A stretch of 64,000 bases of DNA, taken from assembly GCA_948470475.1 (NCBI GenBank), contig OX419337.1, positions 39,624,616 through 39,688,615 of the forward strand, in the 5' to 3' direction. Both the position numbers and the translations under genes were made by a program. The notes under the pieces were generated by a model. That model searched no databases. It saw only the letters and a program-made list of their open reading frames with translations, and was not told the DNA's origin. Below, piece by piece: positions 25,001 through 37,903 of the stretch; positions within the stretch are counted from its first letter, which is position 1, and each line of letters opens with the position of its first letter. The DNA is from Galaxea fascicularis. Lineage: Eukaryota > Cnidaria > Anthozoa > Scleractinia > Euphylliidae.

Positions 25001-26644
25001 ACTTTGGAATGGAGGCACAATAACAGCGGATACTGATCCTCCCTTGCGTAATATGTCAATCATCTGATCATGACTCAGTATAGCCACAATCAACCCATTG
25101 ATCTGATAAATATAAAAACGTTTTAGATTATGAAAAATATTATATTTTATACGTATAGTACAAAAAACACCGCATTCTCCCAGCAGAGTCGAACCTACGA
25201 ATTTCCGATTCCCGGTTCGCAAATGATCCACCATTAATTATACAGCAATTCCCATGATACATGTACCTCCCTTTTAGTAACAAAGCAGTTCTTTGTACAA
25301 ACCTCAACAAGTCGAGACCCTTGTCGCAGCCCAGCTTGCCAGGCAAACCCAGAAGGTTCAACATCTGCTATGAGTCCCTCAAACTGTACATGGAAGCCTA
25401 ACTGGCCCACGCCATTTCGCCTGAGGGTCATTGTTTGGGTCTGCAATTGAGAGAAATGCAAGATAAACTACTGTACCTCGCTTAAGTGAATTATGGTCAT
25501 TTCGTACTTAACTTCAGTTGATTTGCACTCCCCAAAAAGACCGGTTTGTAGTCGTTTTGGTCAGTTCGTACCCACTGACTAGGCTGATTTATGTTCACCC
25601 TGTATCTTCTACATGGGACTATACGCATACAAGACCGCTTATGGTTGAGTGTGAATTAACTGGTTGATGAGCTAACCACCTCTTTTCGCTCACAGTATCC
25701 TCCTACATATCGGAAAACCCCCAAGGCCTTATGTGCCACTTGGCATGGAAAGGATTACACACGTAAATTAACTTCAGTTTAAATTACATCAGTGGCAACA
25801 AGTACACGTTGGGAACGAATCCAGATTTTATTGAAAATCAATTAAATTGAACTAAGCAGTTTCCCACATGAAATAGTCAAAATCAGTAAACTGAGCAAGT
25901 TTGAGCATGTTTGACTGAAAAGACGCCAGAAAACATGCATTCAAAAACCAAGAAATTCCCATACAAATGTCTCCTTTACGAAAATTTTGCCCCCCCCCCC
26001 CTCTAATTTCCTTGATTTCTGTAAGCCTTTTGTTCAATTCCTATTCAACTGAACACGCTCAAAGTTTGCAAGGCAACCATTTTTGAGATGCTCTTTCATG
26101 TGGCATAAACAATATATACCATTCGAAACAAAAAAAAACTCGTTCCTAGGCCCCTGCTCGTTTCATAAGTGACCAATACATGGTCTTGACCCGAAGCTGG
26201 CTTCATTATGCAAACAGAACATTATACCTGGCAGCCAATGGAAATTTCTTCAAACCTCCTTACAATCTCAGGAATGTCGTCTGAGTCAGATGTTGGAATA
26301 TTCAGAACCAGGCAGTCACCACTGCCATAAAACACCTTGATGCTGTTGGAAAGATCCAAAACAGAACTCAATATTGTTTTTCACTGTTTGCAGGTAATTA
26401 AGTACTGAGACACTGTGCTGATTCTTATGAGAAGTTGACTAAACTCTACAAACGTGACTGATGTGACCATTAGTTCAGAAGCAACAAAAATTAAAGGCAA
26501 TAAAAAAATTGACTGGAAGATTCTCTTTGATACCTTTGAGATAGTGAGGTCCATCCAATCACTGATTTAGCTGGTATGCTGAAAATCACCTCCTGCAGGG
26601 ATATATAAAATAAAATTTACACGTGTAATAGAGTGGCTAATGCT

Positions 26645-26692
<48 letters not shown>

Positions 26693-26704
26693 GGAAGATA
26701 TAAA

Positions 26705-26739
<35 letters not shown>

Positions 26740-27712
26740 GCTCACGCACTTATCAGACAGTATTTAATGGAGGATAAAATTTATGTCATGGCAATGCTGG
26801 TCAAACGTCAATTGCAGAATTAAGTTTTATTACCACAAACAGCTCCAACTGTTACAGAAAGCGTCAACCACAGAGAGATGATTAATTGATTGGAGCTGCC
26901 CGATTAAACAAATTTTATTTTCTAGAAACTTGAAAAGCTCTTCTACATCTCTGAAAAGACTACGTGATGAGGAAAAATTATGGCTGAAGTCCAGTTAATC
27001 ATTGTGAGTGCTCTGAATCCTACCACACCCCAATTCACTCAGTTTAACCCTTTAACTACCAGAGTAATTAGCATGTGACTTCTCTTTATAATATCAGGAC
27101 ATTATCTAGCAGACAGGTCATTCTCGTCCCCAGAGGCCATGATTCTTTCGGTCAGCACCAAGATTAACAACCTCTGGCCAGTTCCAAACGAGGAACATGG
27201 CTCTTGTACTCAAACTCAGAATTTTAAAACAATAGTGGTCGTCAACGGTTACAAAAATGCGCCTTTACTGAGACAGCACATATTTTGGAACTGGCCAGAG
27301 GTCAGTATTCTTGGTGCTGACTGAAAGAACCGCAGCCTCTGGGAACAAGAATACAGACAGGTGATGAGAATAAACAAAATTATCAGCCAGAGGGTGATAT
27401 CTTGATATAACCCAATTTTTAAATTGGATTGGAGAATAATAAAATAAACTCCAAATTGTCCTAACTAATCTGCAAGGATGTATAGCAGCTAGAAAGGAGA
27501 ATTAATGATCAGATCTGGGAAGTTGAAGGGTTAAAGTAACCTTTGGCTATTCCTCACTACTTACCTTGCTGGACAAATGCACCAGTACCACAGTGTCAGC
27601 TGAGATTCCCATTTTGCACTCAATCATAGATGAGTTCCTGTAATCCTCAACCTGAAATTTACTTTTGATTAATTTCTCACAAGTAAGCTAACAACACATA
27701 CCAGAATTTGGT

Positions 27713-27746
<34 letters not shown>

Positions 27747-30700
27747 TGTACAGGGATTCTAAAAGCTATTAGAATCCCTGTATGGTGGCCAAATTCTTGT
27801 TTACAACTCCCCCACTGATGCAGCACCACAGTCTCTTTAGAAACTACTCCCTTTTCACAACACATCCCAGTAATTTTTGAGAAATCCTGTAGCTCTTCCA
27901 GGCCTATATTTTCATTGGTCCCTATGACCTGTACCTTCTTTTCTTATTAGGGCTAGGGGTATTGTTTGACTTGTGTCATCTATTGTTTCGTTCTCCAATC
28001 ATAGACCTTGTCTGGAAAGTTACGGGGTCTCTCTACTTTTAATGATTAACTTGGGTACAGCACCTGCACATTCCAAAGCAATGCTCCTCTGGAAACCTTT
28101 TCAGGGCAAATGGGTGGTCGCACCTTCTCCTTCTTCTTCGTTGACCTCAAAATACCTGAACAAAGACAAACAATAGGTTGGACATTAACCTAAAGTTTGG
28201 TTCTTGCACATATTCTGCTATGTTAGAATACAAAGACATCAAGCCATGAGATTGATGTAGCACCAAATGTTGCCAATGGTAATGTCAGGCTGTTCCAGCA
28301 GCTACTTTCCTTTGCTTAGGATCAATATAGGATACATTACAGTTAATTTTTTACCTTTTCCTTTGGTACCCGTCTCTAATGTGGTGCTTGTGACATAGTT
28401 TGTGGCAAGATCTTTTAGGTATTCATGTCTCGTCCTTGTTGCCATGGCACTGAACTTCTCAGATTTGTGAGCAGCATTTTCAGCATTTATGACTAAGATT
28501 CAAAGAAAATGTGTTCTGACTTATATTTCGTCTACAGTGGGCTTAACTGAACACTTCCCTACACATCAAGACATACTCAACCAGGCTATTATATAACAGA
28601 TGCATAATGTAGCAAGCTTTCCTCTCACCTTTTGTCAGAAGAAAATCAGCAAATGCCCTCTGCTTTCCAAATTTGGCTCCAGCAGGAATGTTTGGCCCAA
28701 ATGGTGGTACATCTTTCGATCGGCTTACAGCAACCCTAAATAAATAAAATCAACGTAATGTTTAGTGATACATCGATTAATCTCCTGGCCTCAGTTGTTC
28801 AAAGACTGGATAACTCTATCCAGCAGATAACTTGTTATCCATTTGATAAAACATATCAGTTGCATTACATTTATCTGCTGTATAGAATAATGGTACACTC
28901 CTTAAACAACTGGGGCCAGGAGAACACCTTAAATAATACTATAGTTTACATGTACACTGTAGTTCTTTCCAAGAACAATTCAGGAGTGGAACTTACTCCC
29001 TGAATAATTAACACTACTAGTTAGTTCAACTGACTATTTTAAATCCAAAATAGCCAATCAATATTTTAACATGTTTTTATATTATATCGTCATTTCAAGT
29101 AGGATAGATTGTTAGGTATCTTCAGTTGATAGTTGATGTGATATTTTATGAGGATGTTACCGATTTGATAATGATTAGATGTAGATAATTGTTCAATTCC
29201 AAAGTTGCAGTTACCTGTAGTAAGTGTTATCTGAACAGGGATTGAACACTCTGACGACAATGAATACATGTTGAAAGTGAGATCTGATGTTCTTTGGAGT
29301 AAAGGGAAGAGCACCAGGTTCTTGAAACACAATGGTGACAATGTCATTTCCGATGTGCCTCTTTCTAAGGAGCTGCAACATAAATATAAAAAATATTATG
29401 AATGTGAGGAACATAAAGCCACAATGTTTGCATTTAGGGAGTGGGACCATGACTGGGTACTGACAGTGAACAGCATGATGGCACAAGTCTGACAAGTTTA
29501 TTCTATTTGACCTGACATAAAGATGCTCTGAATGAGAACTTAAGTATCACTCTTTTTACAGACCCACACACCAAAATCACTTTTCAGGTAATTTTAAATG
29601 CAAACTGGTTAAAAGAAAAATGGTGTTCAAAAGAAGACTTGATATTTCCATGGTAACAATACAGAGGCAGGATGGCTGATGGATTTAGGGCACTGAATTT
29701 CAATGCGGTTTCCCAGGTTCAAATCCTGCTTTAGCTATTAGCTGGGCTGAGTTGCTCGAAGCATGGTTAGCACTAACCCTTAGTTAAGTTGTATTAAAAC
29801 CTATAGGTTGTCATGGTATTTAACCTCGGTTAGCACTAACCATACTTCACACAACTCGGCCCTGGTGTTGTTCGGGGTTAGTGCCTGGTTCAACTCCTCG
29901 GTCATCCTTGTAAATAGCCAACTGGTCTGCCTCCCACCAGTTGAGACTCTTAACTCTGTTGTTTTCATTTGTATTATTCATTTCACTGTCCCTGAAAAGC
30001 CCTTCTAGGGGAGTGGTCAATTAAGTATTTACCGGTATTATTAAATACTTTTCTTTAATCAACCTATGATGTATATAACGATCCTTTGTAATCAGTTAAA
30101 GTGTGAGTTAATAAATATTGTTGTTGTTATTGTTGTTGTTATTATTACAATACCAGAAAGCCATGCTTTTCAAAATTTGTTTTACTGAAAGTGTGTGATG
30201 TCTAAATGTTTATAAACATTAAAAGATTTCTTAACTGGTTTTAACTATTTTGGTCGACTTGAACAGTTTTCTAAGCTTTTGGACAAAGTCAAGAAAACTG
30301 ACATGGCTGATCCAATATGGCCACTGTCCAGCACTAATGTCAGAATGACAAAAGTCTCATAATATAATGATGTTGCTAATCTCTTTTGGGAAAGCTCAAA
30401 GGAAATAGTTTTGGATGTACCTTGAGCATAAAATAAGTTTTTACCCTCTTGAAGCAATAAACCCTAACTCAGGAATTACTTGTTGGAATAAGAAACATAT
30501 AACTGGTGCTTGTCAATGTAGCTGATATAACACATGCTCCAATTGGCTAAGTGCAACGGCATTGTTCTCCTGTAATGCCCATGGGTCAATTATGAATTTT
30601 GCAAAAACAGGACAAAAAAAAAAACATTTAGCTGTTTTTTTGGGGAGGGTCATAACTATAATAAACAACTTATTAACCCCAAACGTTCTGTCTAACCTCA

Positions 30701-33700
30701 TCCTTGCTGTATTGACTGAGTAATATGGTGAGGCCCCAATTTCAGATTTTCCCAGTAAAGATATGACTCTCGGTTAATCATTTAGAAGTTACTTTCTACA
30801 TGTATGCTAGAAAGAGCTTAGGCAGAGGCATGACAGAACACAAGCCCTTCTGTACCTGCTGTCGATTATTGGGTGTCCAAGGCAGAAGTGTTGATACATG
30901 AAACATAATTTCACGACCATGAAACTGTGTGTACACTGAATGCTCCCCAGTGGAGTCATCTGATACGAGAAAACAGTTTATTAGTCTCTAGCATGAACTA
31001 ATGAGTGCACAGCATAATGGCTTGTTATTGGCAATACATTAAAGTCCTTATAGCTGACTAGTTATGCCGTGACTCAAATTTTTCTTTGCTTTAAAATTTT
31101 CAAACCAGTTTTATTTTGATTATCGTTTGTCTCAGAGATAAAAAAAAAAAAAACAAAAATTAAACTGGTTTGAAAATTTTTAAACCAAAGAAAAATAATA
31201 ACCACAACAGCTAAACCCACAATCATGATGTTCACTGGACACCAGCAATTAAAACAAAACAAAGAAACAACTATAGTAAACCGTGAACACTTTGATTTGA
31301 TTTTCACATTTCCCATTGTGTAGCAACGAACCAGAAGCGACATGAAACCACAGACTACATGTAATTACAGTACTGTTGCTGTTTGCACTTAGTTTTCTCA
31401 TGCATTTACCTGACACAACAACATTTCACATGACTATTACTAGAGTTCACAGTATTAGAATTTCACAGTAAGTGTGGACTACCAGTTGAGACCAAATAAC
31501 ACCAAGCCTAAGATTCACACCCATGAAGAATGACAGGAGGTGAATCTAGTCCTTGCAAGCATGCCCTAAGAGGAATCATCGTCATTGTGATCATCATCAT
31601 CTTAACTATCACTGTTGCAACCATTGTCTTTGTTAATAAATTACTTTTCACAAATAAGCACACTCACTGCGGTTGTCTAGCTGGGCTCTATAACCTTCAA
31701 AACCTTTTAAGTTGATCCGTGTGCCAATTAATTCCAAGAATTCATCAAAAGCTGGACCTGATGTTTCTGTTTAACAGAAAACACAAGAAATTTGAGCAAC
31801 ATAAAACCTTCCCACTAAACAAGAATTGCAGTTATGCTACCAGAATACTCCTACGGACTGTAATCATATTTAACTTACGGTTATTATACATTTCTTCTTC
31901 TGTACTCTGTCCCTCTTTGCAGTACAACACACCAATTTTGTACTGATTGGTCATCTGAAACATGTCATGGCAGTCAGATACAATACAAGACTCATTAAAG
32001 ACGGACGGAAAAATAAGGTAAATGGGATACCATAATAATCATTATTAGTCAGAAGCACCATTTTGCAAAACATTGAAATCTCTGAATTATGCAAAAAAAG
32101 GAAAGTAATAAATCCTATATTGGAAAAAAATTCTCACCCCCTGTTCATCAAGCTTCATCAGCTGCTCTGGAACCTAAAAAATAATATGTTCAAATTAGTG
32201 AGTTATAAAGAACAACAAAATGAATCAGATAACCAACTAACAACTTGCAGTACTCACATGTACATTTATATAACAAGGATTATTTACCTCAGTGTCATTG
32301 AATAGTGATTAAAATAAACAACACTCAATTACCTCACTATCCACGTTACTATCTGTGACTGACTGTTAACTTAAGATTGGTATTTCCACAAAGTGCAAAA
32401 TATACCTTGATACCAGGCTGTGCCATTCTCAGAGAGGGAAGTTGAAGTTCAGGACACACATGTTCCAGGATGTCTTTTGCAGGAAGAGCACGGGCAGCAC
32501 CGTGACGTGATGTCGATGGAATGGCTTCCTCAAGAATGCTCCCTCTCAGGGTAGTAAGCTGCAATGGAAAAGTGCATATTCAAATCCTTCTATTTCAAGA
32601 ACCTTATAACTGACTACCACAGTGCACATTGACCAGAAAAGTTAACTACTAAAGCCCAACCAAATTATTCACTGCTGACCACATGAACACTTCCCATCTT
32701 TTGTGCTTCTGTTGATTAAGATACCTCATTTGTCCTGACAATAATACGATACTGGTACTGGTTGCCCTCTGCTTCACAAGATTTCAAAAGAGAAGTATTG
32801 TCGTCAAGCTTCTCACGCTTCAATGACAGAGCAACAGGACCAAATCTTTCATCCATTCCAAGATAATTTAAATGTTCTGAAGAGGAACAAAACATTTTTA
32901 GCTGTTTGATCAACCCTACCTATGACATAATGAACCCTGGCTGTGACCACCCCTAGTGCTGACTTGTTCTATTCAGCAAGTGGCCGACTTGGCGTGATAT
33001 CCCAGAAAGGCTTATGGTGTATGAGGCCACACGCATAACAGCCATGAGTCAATGGGACTTTGCTGAGTGCTGAAATCATGTAGATGTAGATGTAGATGTA
33101 GAAAGCTCAGTGCTAAATATACTTTGTAGTACATGGCTGACAAACTCAAAAAATTCTTGTAGTAGAAGAACAAATTAACAGAGAGCAAAAAGGCATTCAA
33201 TGAGAGTTTACAGAGTAGATTATTATTATTTGTTTTTTGGCTTGCAAAAGTTTAATGTCTATCATACTCTTTAAGTCTTGAGAACTTAAATGTTAAAACA
33301 CCAAAATTGGTAAAAATAATATCCATCAGCAGTAACTGAATATAATGGATTATACACATCCAAACAAAGCTGTTATTTTTTATCAGAATTAAAAGCTTAT
33401 CTACCAACTAACTGCACTTGGATGTTTTTGATATTCAATTACTGTTTTTTTTTACAAAAGCTTTAAAACTAATGTAGGTGCAAGACAGTTTTCACATAGA
33501 AAGTCCCCAGAAAGCAACCACGTATGACCAACACAATGAGGTCCTCATTAGCAAATTGGAAGTTGCATGTATTCTAACCATGATTGTAAAAGATTAGAGT
33601 CATTGACTCATTTGTCAATTTTCCTCTAACTACATGAAATCACACACAGCAAAAGTTTGGTAGCACTGGCACTTTAGAGCCATTCATCTTCATCACAACA

Positions 33701-36700
33701 TTCTGTGGTTACTTCAGAAGGAAACCACACAGCTATAAATTAAGCAGATTCTGTAGTGAAGATAGCCAATTTCAAAGGAAAGTAAATACTGAAATACCAA
33801 ACACAAAATTCATGGAAAGATTCCTTATAATTTGTATTCTACAACATTAATGGAGCTGTTACCAAGGAGTGGGTGATTGGTTTTGGGGCCAATGAAGTTT
33901 CTTCCATGAAACACACCAGATTAAAAAGAACAAGAAAAAGAGTACAATTCATTGTCTCAACTTGACTGTTGCTGATTTCTGAACAATTTCACTCACCTTG
34001 GCCAACAAAAAAGTTTTTATAATAGTACGCTCCATGATCCACATGTTCAAACACTCGTCCATTTTCGTTGTGAAATCTTTCTCCAAGATACAAGAAACCA
34101 CTATCAGGTTTAGAATTGTCCAGAATTGTAACTCCTGTGCCACTGCTTAAATTCCCTACCCGTGCAGAATCATATGCAGTTAATAAAATATCAAGGGTTG
34201 ACCTCCGTCTGAAATTGTCTAATTTTGGCTCTTTTGCACGCAATGGATCATGAGTACTTTGTAAGGCCACATTGCCTCTAGTTAACCCTATCTGTAGATC
34301 CTGCTCTTCCTCACCACCAAGCTCATTTCGAAAATAAGGACAGTTAAGAACAAGAGAATTACTTTTGTCATCACCAGGATCAGAGTCCTCTTCATTATTG
34401 CTGGTGCTGGAGTCTGAACCACGCCTTTGCATCTTATCAGCAACTGTTGCTGCAGTAATTTTAGTTGAGGCTGCCGAAGCTCCAGATCTTTTGTTCTTTC
34501 TTTTCAGTCCATCACCTTGCTTTGCATACTGAAGTGCAAGTTCCTCAAAATCAACTGTCATACTACGACAATCATAATGGGCAAAATATTTTCTTGAAGG
34601 TTCATCACCAAACTCTTCTTCTGCTGCTTTTGTTTCTGCAGAACCCTTAAATACCCGTGCAAAATATGTGTTGTTCCTGAGTGAGTTCTTACGTCTCAGA
34701 ACAGGTGTTCTTCTCTCTATAAGTGGACTTGACGAAGCTGAACTGGCACCAGATTTGCCTCTGAAGCCATCAACAAAGTTGTGGTTTTCAGTATCATAAT
34801 ACCAAGGTTTCTGTCCTGATTGTATGTGTCTCTCATTTTGAATATTTTGTTCAAATTTTCTAATCAAAGCAAAGAAGCTTTCTCCAGTTGGAGAGCGGGG
34901 TTCAGAGATCAACCCATCTTGGTAGCTATTTCTCACTGCAACATTTATTTCACTGGTATCACTACTGCTTCGGACATGCATGGGTTGTGGTTTCACTTTT
35001 GATGGACTTTCAGCACCATAAATTGAGCCTGTACTGCGACGTATTTCATCATCTCTGTTATAAATGTGGCTGTATCGGATTGATTCCGAATCATCTTTAG
35101 CCCTGAAATTAGCATACAACAATAAGAGTTAACATTATAATTACCACTGCCCAGGATTTGTGTGCTGCTCCATGCCAAAACTTAAATAATTGATGAAACC
35201 TCCAGTCTTAAACATACATTTACACCAGTACCAGCCATGTTCTCTATATGAATCCTCAAATTAAATGATGGGCCATTTTCCAAACTATTATAATTTCACT
35301 AAAAATTCACGTTTTGACAACCATCCAAACACCTTAACTAATTAAGTTTTTCAAAAATCCCTCTTTCATAATATTATTCTTTTAGATTGATTTCAAAGGT
35401 GTACAAATAAAATTCTTAACTATAATGTTCATGAGTACAACTTTTTTTGACAAAGCATGATCTTCCGAGTCAAGAGGTTTTTTGTGTGACAAACCCTCAA
35501 AAAAAATACCACAAATATTATATTTTAGCACAAAGTTGTCTGCAATTAATTTTCAATTTTGACAGACCACAATATTCAGCGCCTTAACACATAACAGCAT
35601 TAAACCTAGTGGGTGAGATCGAGTGACACAATTAAACAGTACATACAGTGCTTTCTCTTAGAAACAACAAAAGCGAACTCAAGACAATGCTTGTTATGAT
35701 TTTGAAACACAATGCAGAAATTTTCTACCTAAAAGCACAACATGGAACGACAAATAACCAAAACACGTAACACCATTCAAATAACTTTGCGATTCACCTG
35801 GTTTTATGCATCACAAAAATTGAGTTCTTGCGCCCAATAAAACGCTAACAAATTGACAAATTTCTCTCCCTGTAGGGAGCAGTCGCTTGGTCATTCCCAC
35901 CACTATAATATCACGAAAATTCGCGTTTCCGGTGTGTCGTTAAAACGCAGTTTATGGCCGTTTGCTTGTGGCTTTGACCGGTTAGCAAGACGCTATATGG
36001 TGTATTTCTTTCTCTCTTCCTTCGTTGTGGGCCTTTCAGTCCACAAAAAACTCAAAGCAGCTCGCAGGAGACATTTCCAACCACTAAAATGCTCGCGTGA
36101 GTTATTTTTTCATTGAATCTTGTGCAAAGTCAGTGTAAGCCATTCCGAAGAAATTTCAAGTATGAAACAATCCCGCGTTGTGTTTCGTATCTATGCTGAC
36201 CAGAGGCAAAATGAACTTCACCAGAACACTTCAGGTAAATGCAGGAAGAAATGTGAGACGCCTTAATTGGCTCTTGAGAGCCGAGCTATGCCACTGTCGA
36301 ATACAGATGTTGAAGCAAACTCGTGAAGCTATATCCAAAATTTCGTTATGAGCGCCATGGACTAGTGGAAGCCGCTGAAACCTTACCGTGCTGACAATTC
36401 AAATGAAGATACCGATGAATTGTGCTTTGTTGCTATTAAAAATAACGCAGTCCGAATGACTAACCATTTGAATTCCACGCCAGTCGATAAAATTTGATCA
36501 ATCCTTTGCTTGATGGCTGAAGAAAGAAGCCTTCTTTCCCAGTGATCTGCGTTACAGAGAGCTAATCACGTTAAACAATGTCGTTGAACAGTTTGCATTC
36601 CTAGCCGATCGAATCACAGAGTCGGACACAGAAAATCAATACTAACATAAAGAACAGCTTACTAACAAAAGCAGCTAACATTGACCTGATAGGCCGGCTT

Positions 36701-36990
36701 CGGAGTTAAATTTCAATTATGAATTTTAACGAAGGCGACCGAGTCTTCATAACTGCATGCATTCGATTCTGACACGTTCTTTCATCTGTCACACTTGAAT
36801 GGCCATCTAATATGTCTAGAATGGGTGAAGCATGGTTTGTCTTCACCATCTACCTAAAATAAACGCTGAAAATTTACCAAAACAAAACAAACACAGACAC
36901 GACCACGGACACACAAAATTCTCACCTTTCACGAGCCGAAAAAGTCGATCTGTCCGCTGTCTTCGGATTCTCGGAAACGTTCGTAACCAT
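13056..36990 (-). CDS. SIPA1L: SIPA1-like (SPAR family) Rap GTPase-activating protein
   Basis: Twenty-three coding exons (minus strand, listed 5' to 3'): 36990-36926, 35102-33997, 32876-32725, 32558-32406, 32173-32138, 31954-31879, 31757-31668, 30959-30856, 29372-29215, 28735-28629, 28492-28355, 28155-28064, 27651-27565, 26592-26534, 26342-26228, 25440-25303, 25102-24987, 24432-24190, 23723-21715, 15939-15851, 14464-14439, 13933-13855, 13205-13056. Lengths sum to 5388 nt, exactly 1796 codons (1795 aa; human SIPA1L1 is close to 1800). The product stimulates GTP hydrolysis on Rap, acting at junctions and the cortical/postsynaptic cytoskeleton in animals. Seen: a Ser-rich N-terminus; a RapGAP domain (about 460-665) with the segment [14 protein letters not shown] carrying the catalytic Asn (about 603); a PDZ domain (about 850-925, [10 protein letters not shown]); a long disordered Ser/Arg-rich region in the 2-kb exon; and a C-terminal coiled coil (about 1750-1785, [16 protein letters not shown]). 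The start ATG at 36990 lies in a short first exon whose phase-2 donor fits exon 2. The exact paralog is not assigned. Confidence 0.93.
13532..13790. repeat. Tandem repeat, period about 108 bp
   Basis: ATTCAAATGAAAGCTACTG and the following sequence recur at about 13541, 13649 and 13757 (two full copies plus a partial one, diverged) in the last SIPA1L intron but one. Confidence 0.65.
16156..16243 (-). CDS. Alternative first coding exon of SIPA1L (short C-terminal isoform)
   Basis: On the minus strand an ATG (16243-16241) opens 29 codons beginning [16 protein letters not shown] and ending in a phase-1 donor (G|GTGAGC). This is the same phase as the end of the 2-kb SIPA1L exon at 21715. Spliced to the shared exons 15939-15851, 14464-14439, 13933-13855 and 13205-13056 it gives 143 aa ending in the coiled coil, without RapGAP or PDZ. 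An in-frame TAG lies 21 bases upstream of the ATG and no good polypyrimidine acceptor precedes it, which favours a first exon over an internal one. It could instead mark a separate small gene, with SIPA1L ending elsewhere. Transcript data are not available here. Confidence 0.5.
17506..17740 (+). CDS. Possible internal exon of an unrecognised plus-strand gene
   Basis: A good acceptor (TTGTTGTTGTTTCATCAG) and a strong donor (TTTTGCAG|GTAAGT) bound an open frame inside the 5.8-kb SIPA1L intron, on the opposite strand. The frame encodes a basic Lys/Arg-rich segment, an acidic Ser-rich segment ([16 protein letters not shown]) and a hydrophobic stretch ([15 protein letters not shown]) that could span a membrane. 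I recognise no family and found no partner exon. It may be chance or a retroposed fragment. Confidence 0.25.
17840..18060. mobile_element. 221-bp MITE with TA target duplication
   Basis: Inverted ends of about 47 bp (GGGAGCTTAAGCACGCGCG... and ...GCATGCTTAAGCTCCC) are flanked on both sides by TA. This fits a non-autonomous Tc1/mariner-like element. It lies in the long SIPA1L intron. Confidence 0.7.
18191..18395. mobile_element. Diverged MITE of the AACCCTAAGA family
   Basis: It shares AACCCTAAGAT, AAATTCTCATTTGTTGCC, CACATTTCCT-like and CTTGTGTGATC segments with the copy at 44582-44790. The ends are eroded. Confidence 0.5.
23885..24030. mobile_element. Fragment of GGTTTTCACGTGAC-type element
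   Basis: AGGTTTTCACGTGACATCATC resembles the left end of the element at 43321-44374 (GGTTTTCACATGATGTCATC). It lies within the SIPA1L intron upstream of the 2-kb exon, and the other end is not clear. Confidence 0.4.
27043..27536. mobile_element. TTTAACCCTTTAA-type MITE interrupted by another element
   Basis: Left end TTTAACCCTTTAACTACC and right end GAAGGGTTAAAG are inverted. Its interior is split by the element at 27119-27354. The right end lies 28 bases from SIPA1L coding exon 27651-27565. Confidence 0.6.
27119..27354. mobile_element. hAT-like MITE with 8-bp target duplication
   Basis: Flanked by AGACAGGT at 27111-27118 and 27355-27362. It starts CATTCTCGTCCCCAGAGGCC and shares internal sequence with 11020-11278. 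An 8-bp duplication is typical of hAT transposons. Confidence 0.7.
28781..28921. mobile_element. Short MITE with GGCCTCAGTTGTT ends
   Basis: CTGGCCTCAGTTGTTCAAAG and CTTAAACAACTGGGGCCAG are inverted ends, with inner GGATAACT/TTATCTGCTG repeats. Related GGATAA-rich sequence occurs near 20980-21090 and 41870-41975. Lies in a SIPA1L intron. Confidence 0.55.
29666..30050 (+). mobile_element. tRNA-derived SINE carrying a nested insertion
   Basis: Same family as 1937-2196: GGCAGGATGGCTGATGG head, B box GGTTCAAATCC, body through CCTTCTAGGGGAGTGGTC, tail TATTATTAAATA. The head and body are separated by an insert at 29746-29861. Confidence 0.75.
29746..29861. mobile_element. 116-bp MITE inside a SINE
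   Basis: Inverted ends GCTGAGTTG.. and ..CAACTCGGC with inner GGTTAGCACTAACC copies, flanked by CTGG on both sides (29742-29745 and 29862-29865). Comparison with the uninterrupted SINE at 1937-2196 shows the empty site. Confidence 0.7.
31080..31194. repeat. Inverted repeat, arms about 36 bp
   Basis: TTTTCTTTGCTTTAAAATTTTCAAACCAGTTT-like sequence at 31080-31115 is repeated in inverse at 31158-31194 with a few mismatches. It lies in a SIPA1L intron and is probably a small MITE. Confidence 0.6.
32922..33105. repeat. Dispersed repeat with GATGTA microsatellite
   Basis: CCTGGCTGTGACCACCCCTA-GTGCTGAC matches the SINE-like repeat at 42525-42549. It ends in (GTAGAT)n at about 33078-33102. Confidence 0.5.
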
Positions 36991-37611
36991 TCGTAATCTT
37001 TCGTGTGATCGGCAAGTGTTCGCTACGTTCTCAGACTGATATAAATAGTTCACTTGTTCCACAAAATAAAGGCGATTGAAGTAATACATATAGATAACCT
37101 GACTTATTTCCTTGATTTCAAATATTAAAAGCTACTGAAATTGCGTTCCAATAAAGAATGTCAGAAATCCGGAAATTCTAGATTAATCGTGGGGAGTGAC
37201 GAAAATCTTATTACATCAGTTACGTAGCGCGGCGGTTGGAGAACAAACAAACGGCAAACGGTGACACAGATTTCTCGTATATTAGTAGCTGTGGTTACAC
37301 TACATACATTGTGTGATAACCTGCGATATTATGGGCCTCAGAGAAAAATACACAGGTTCTGAATAAATTCTGACTACAATACGACGCTTCGATTGGGAGG
37401 CAATCTTAATTTACTATTTTTTTCTTTGTTTATTTGCTCTTTTTTATTCTCGCCACATAAAGTGCCCAAAGATGTTTTAAAATAGGCCTCTCTTTGCGCT
37501 GTACTTCCCATAACTTCAGTCAGTACTGACACTATTGCCTCGATTCTAAATCCTTCCCTCGCTAAGCTTTTACTAGTATAATTTCAGACTTAGCAAATCG
37601 TTCTGAACTTA

Positions 37612-37903
37612 ATGCACCTATCAATGTTTAGACGGAGAGGGGGGGGGGGGGGGTACGGGCAAAGATGCGGCATTTGAACACTTCTGTTGTCCCCTCTCTG
37701 GGGAATTTGACCACTTGTACTAATTAACCCTCTCTGGGGAATTTGACCACTTGTACTAATTAAAGTTCAAATATTATAAAGGATTGTAACTATTTCCAGT
37801 CCCAGGGGTCGGGAATTTGACCAAAAAATTGCAAGAAAATTCAAATGACGCACCTTTGCCCGTACCCCCCCCCCCCTCTCCGTCTAAACATTGATAGGTG
37901 CAT
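37612..37903. mobile_element. Foldback element with poly-G inverted ends and 36-bp internal tandem repeat
   Basis: Inverted ends of about 68 bp (ATGCACCTATCAATGTTTAG..., then GACGGAGAG, G-run, GTACGGGCAAAG). Inside, a 36-bp unit (CCCTCTCTGGGGAATTTG...) occurs twice at 37692-37727 and 37728-37763. No ORF. Confidence 0.8.
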
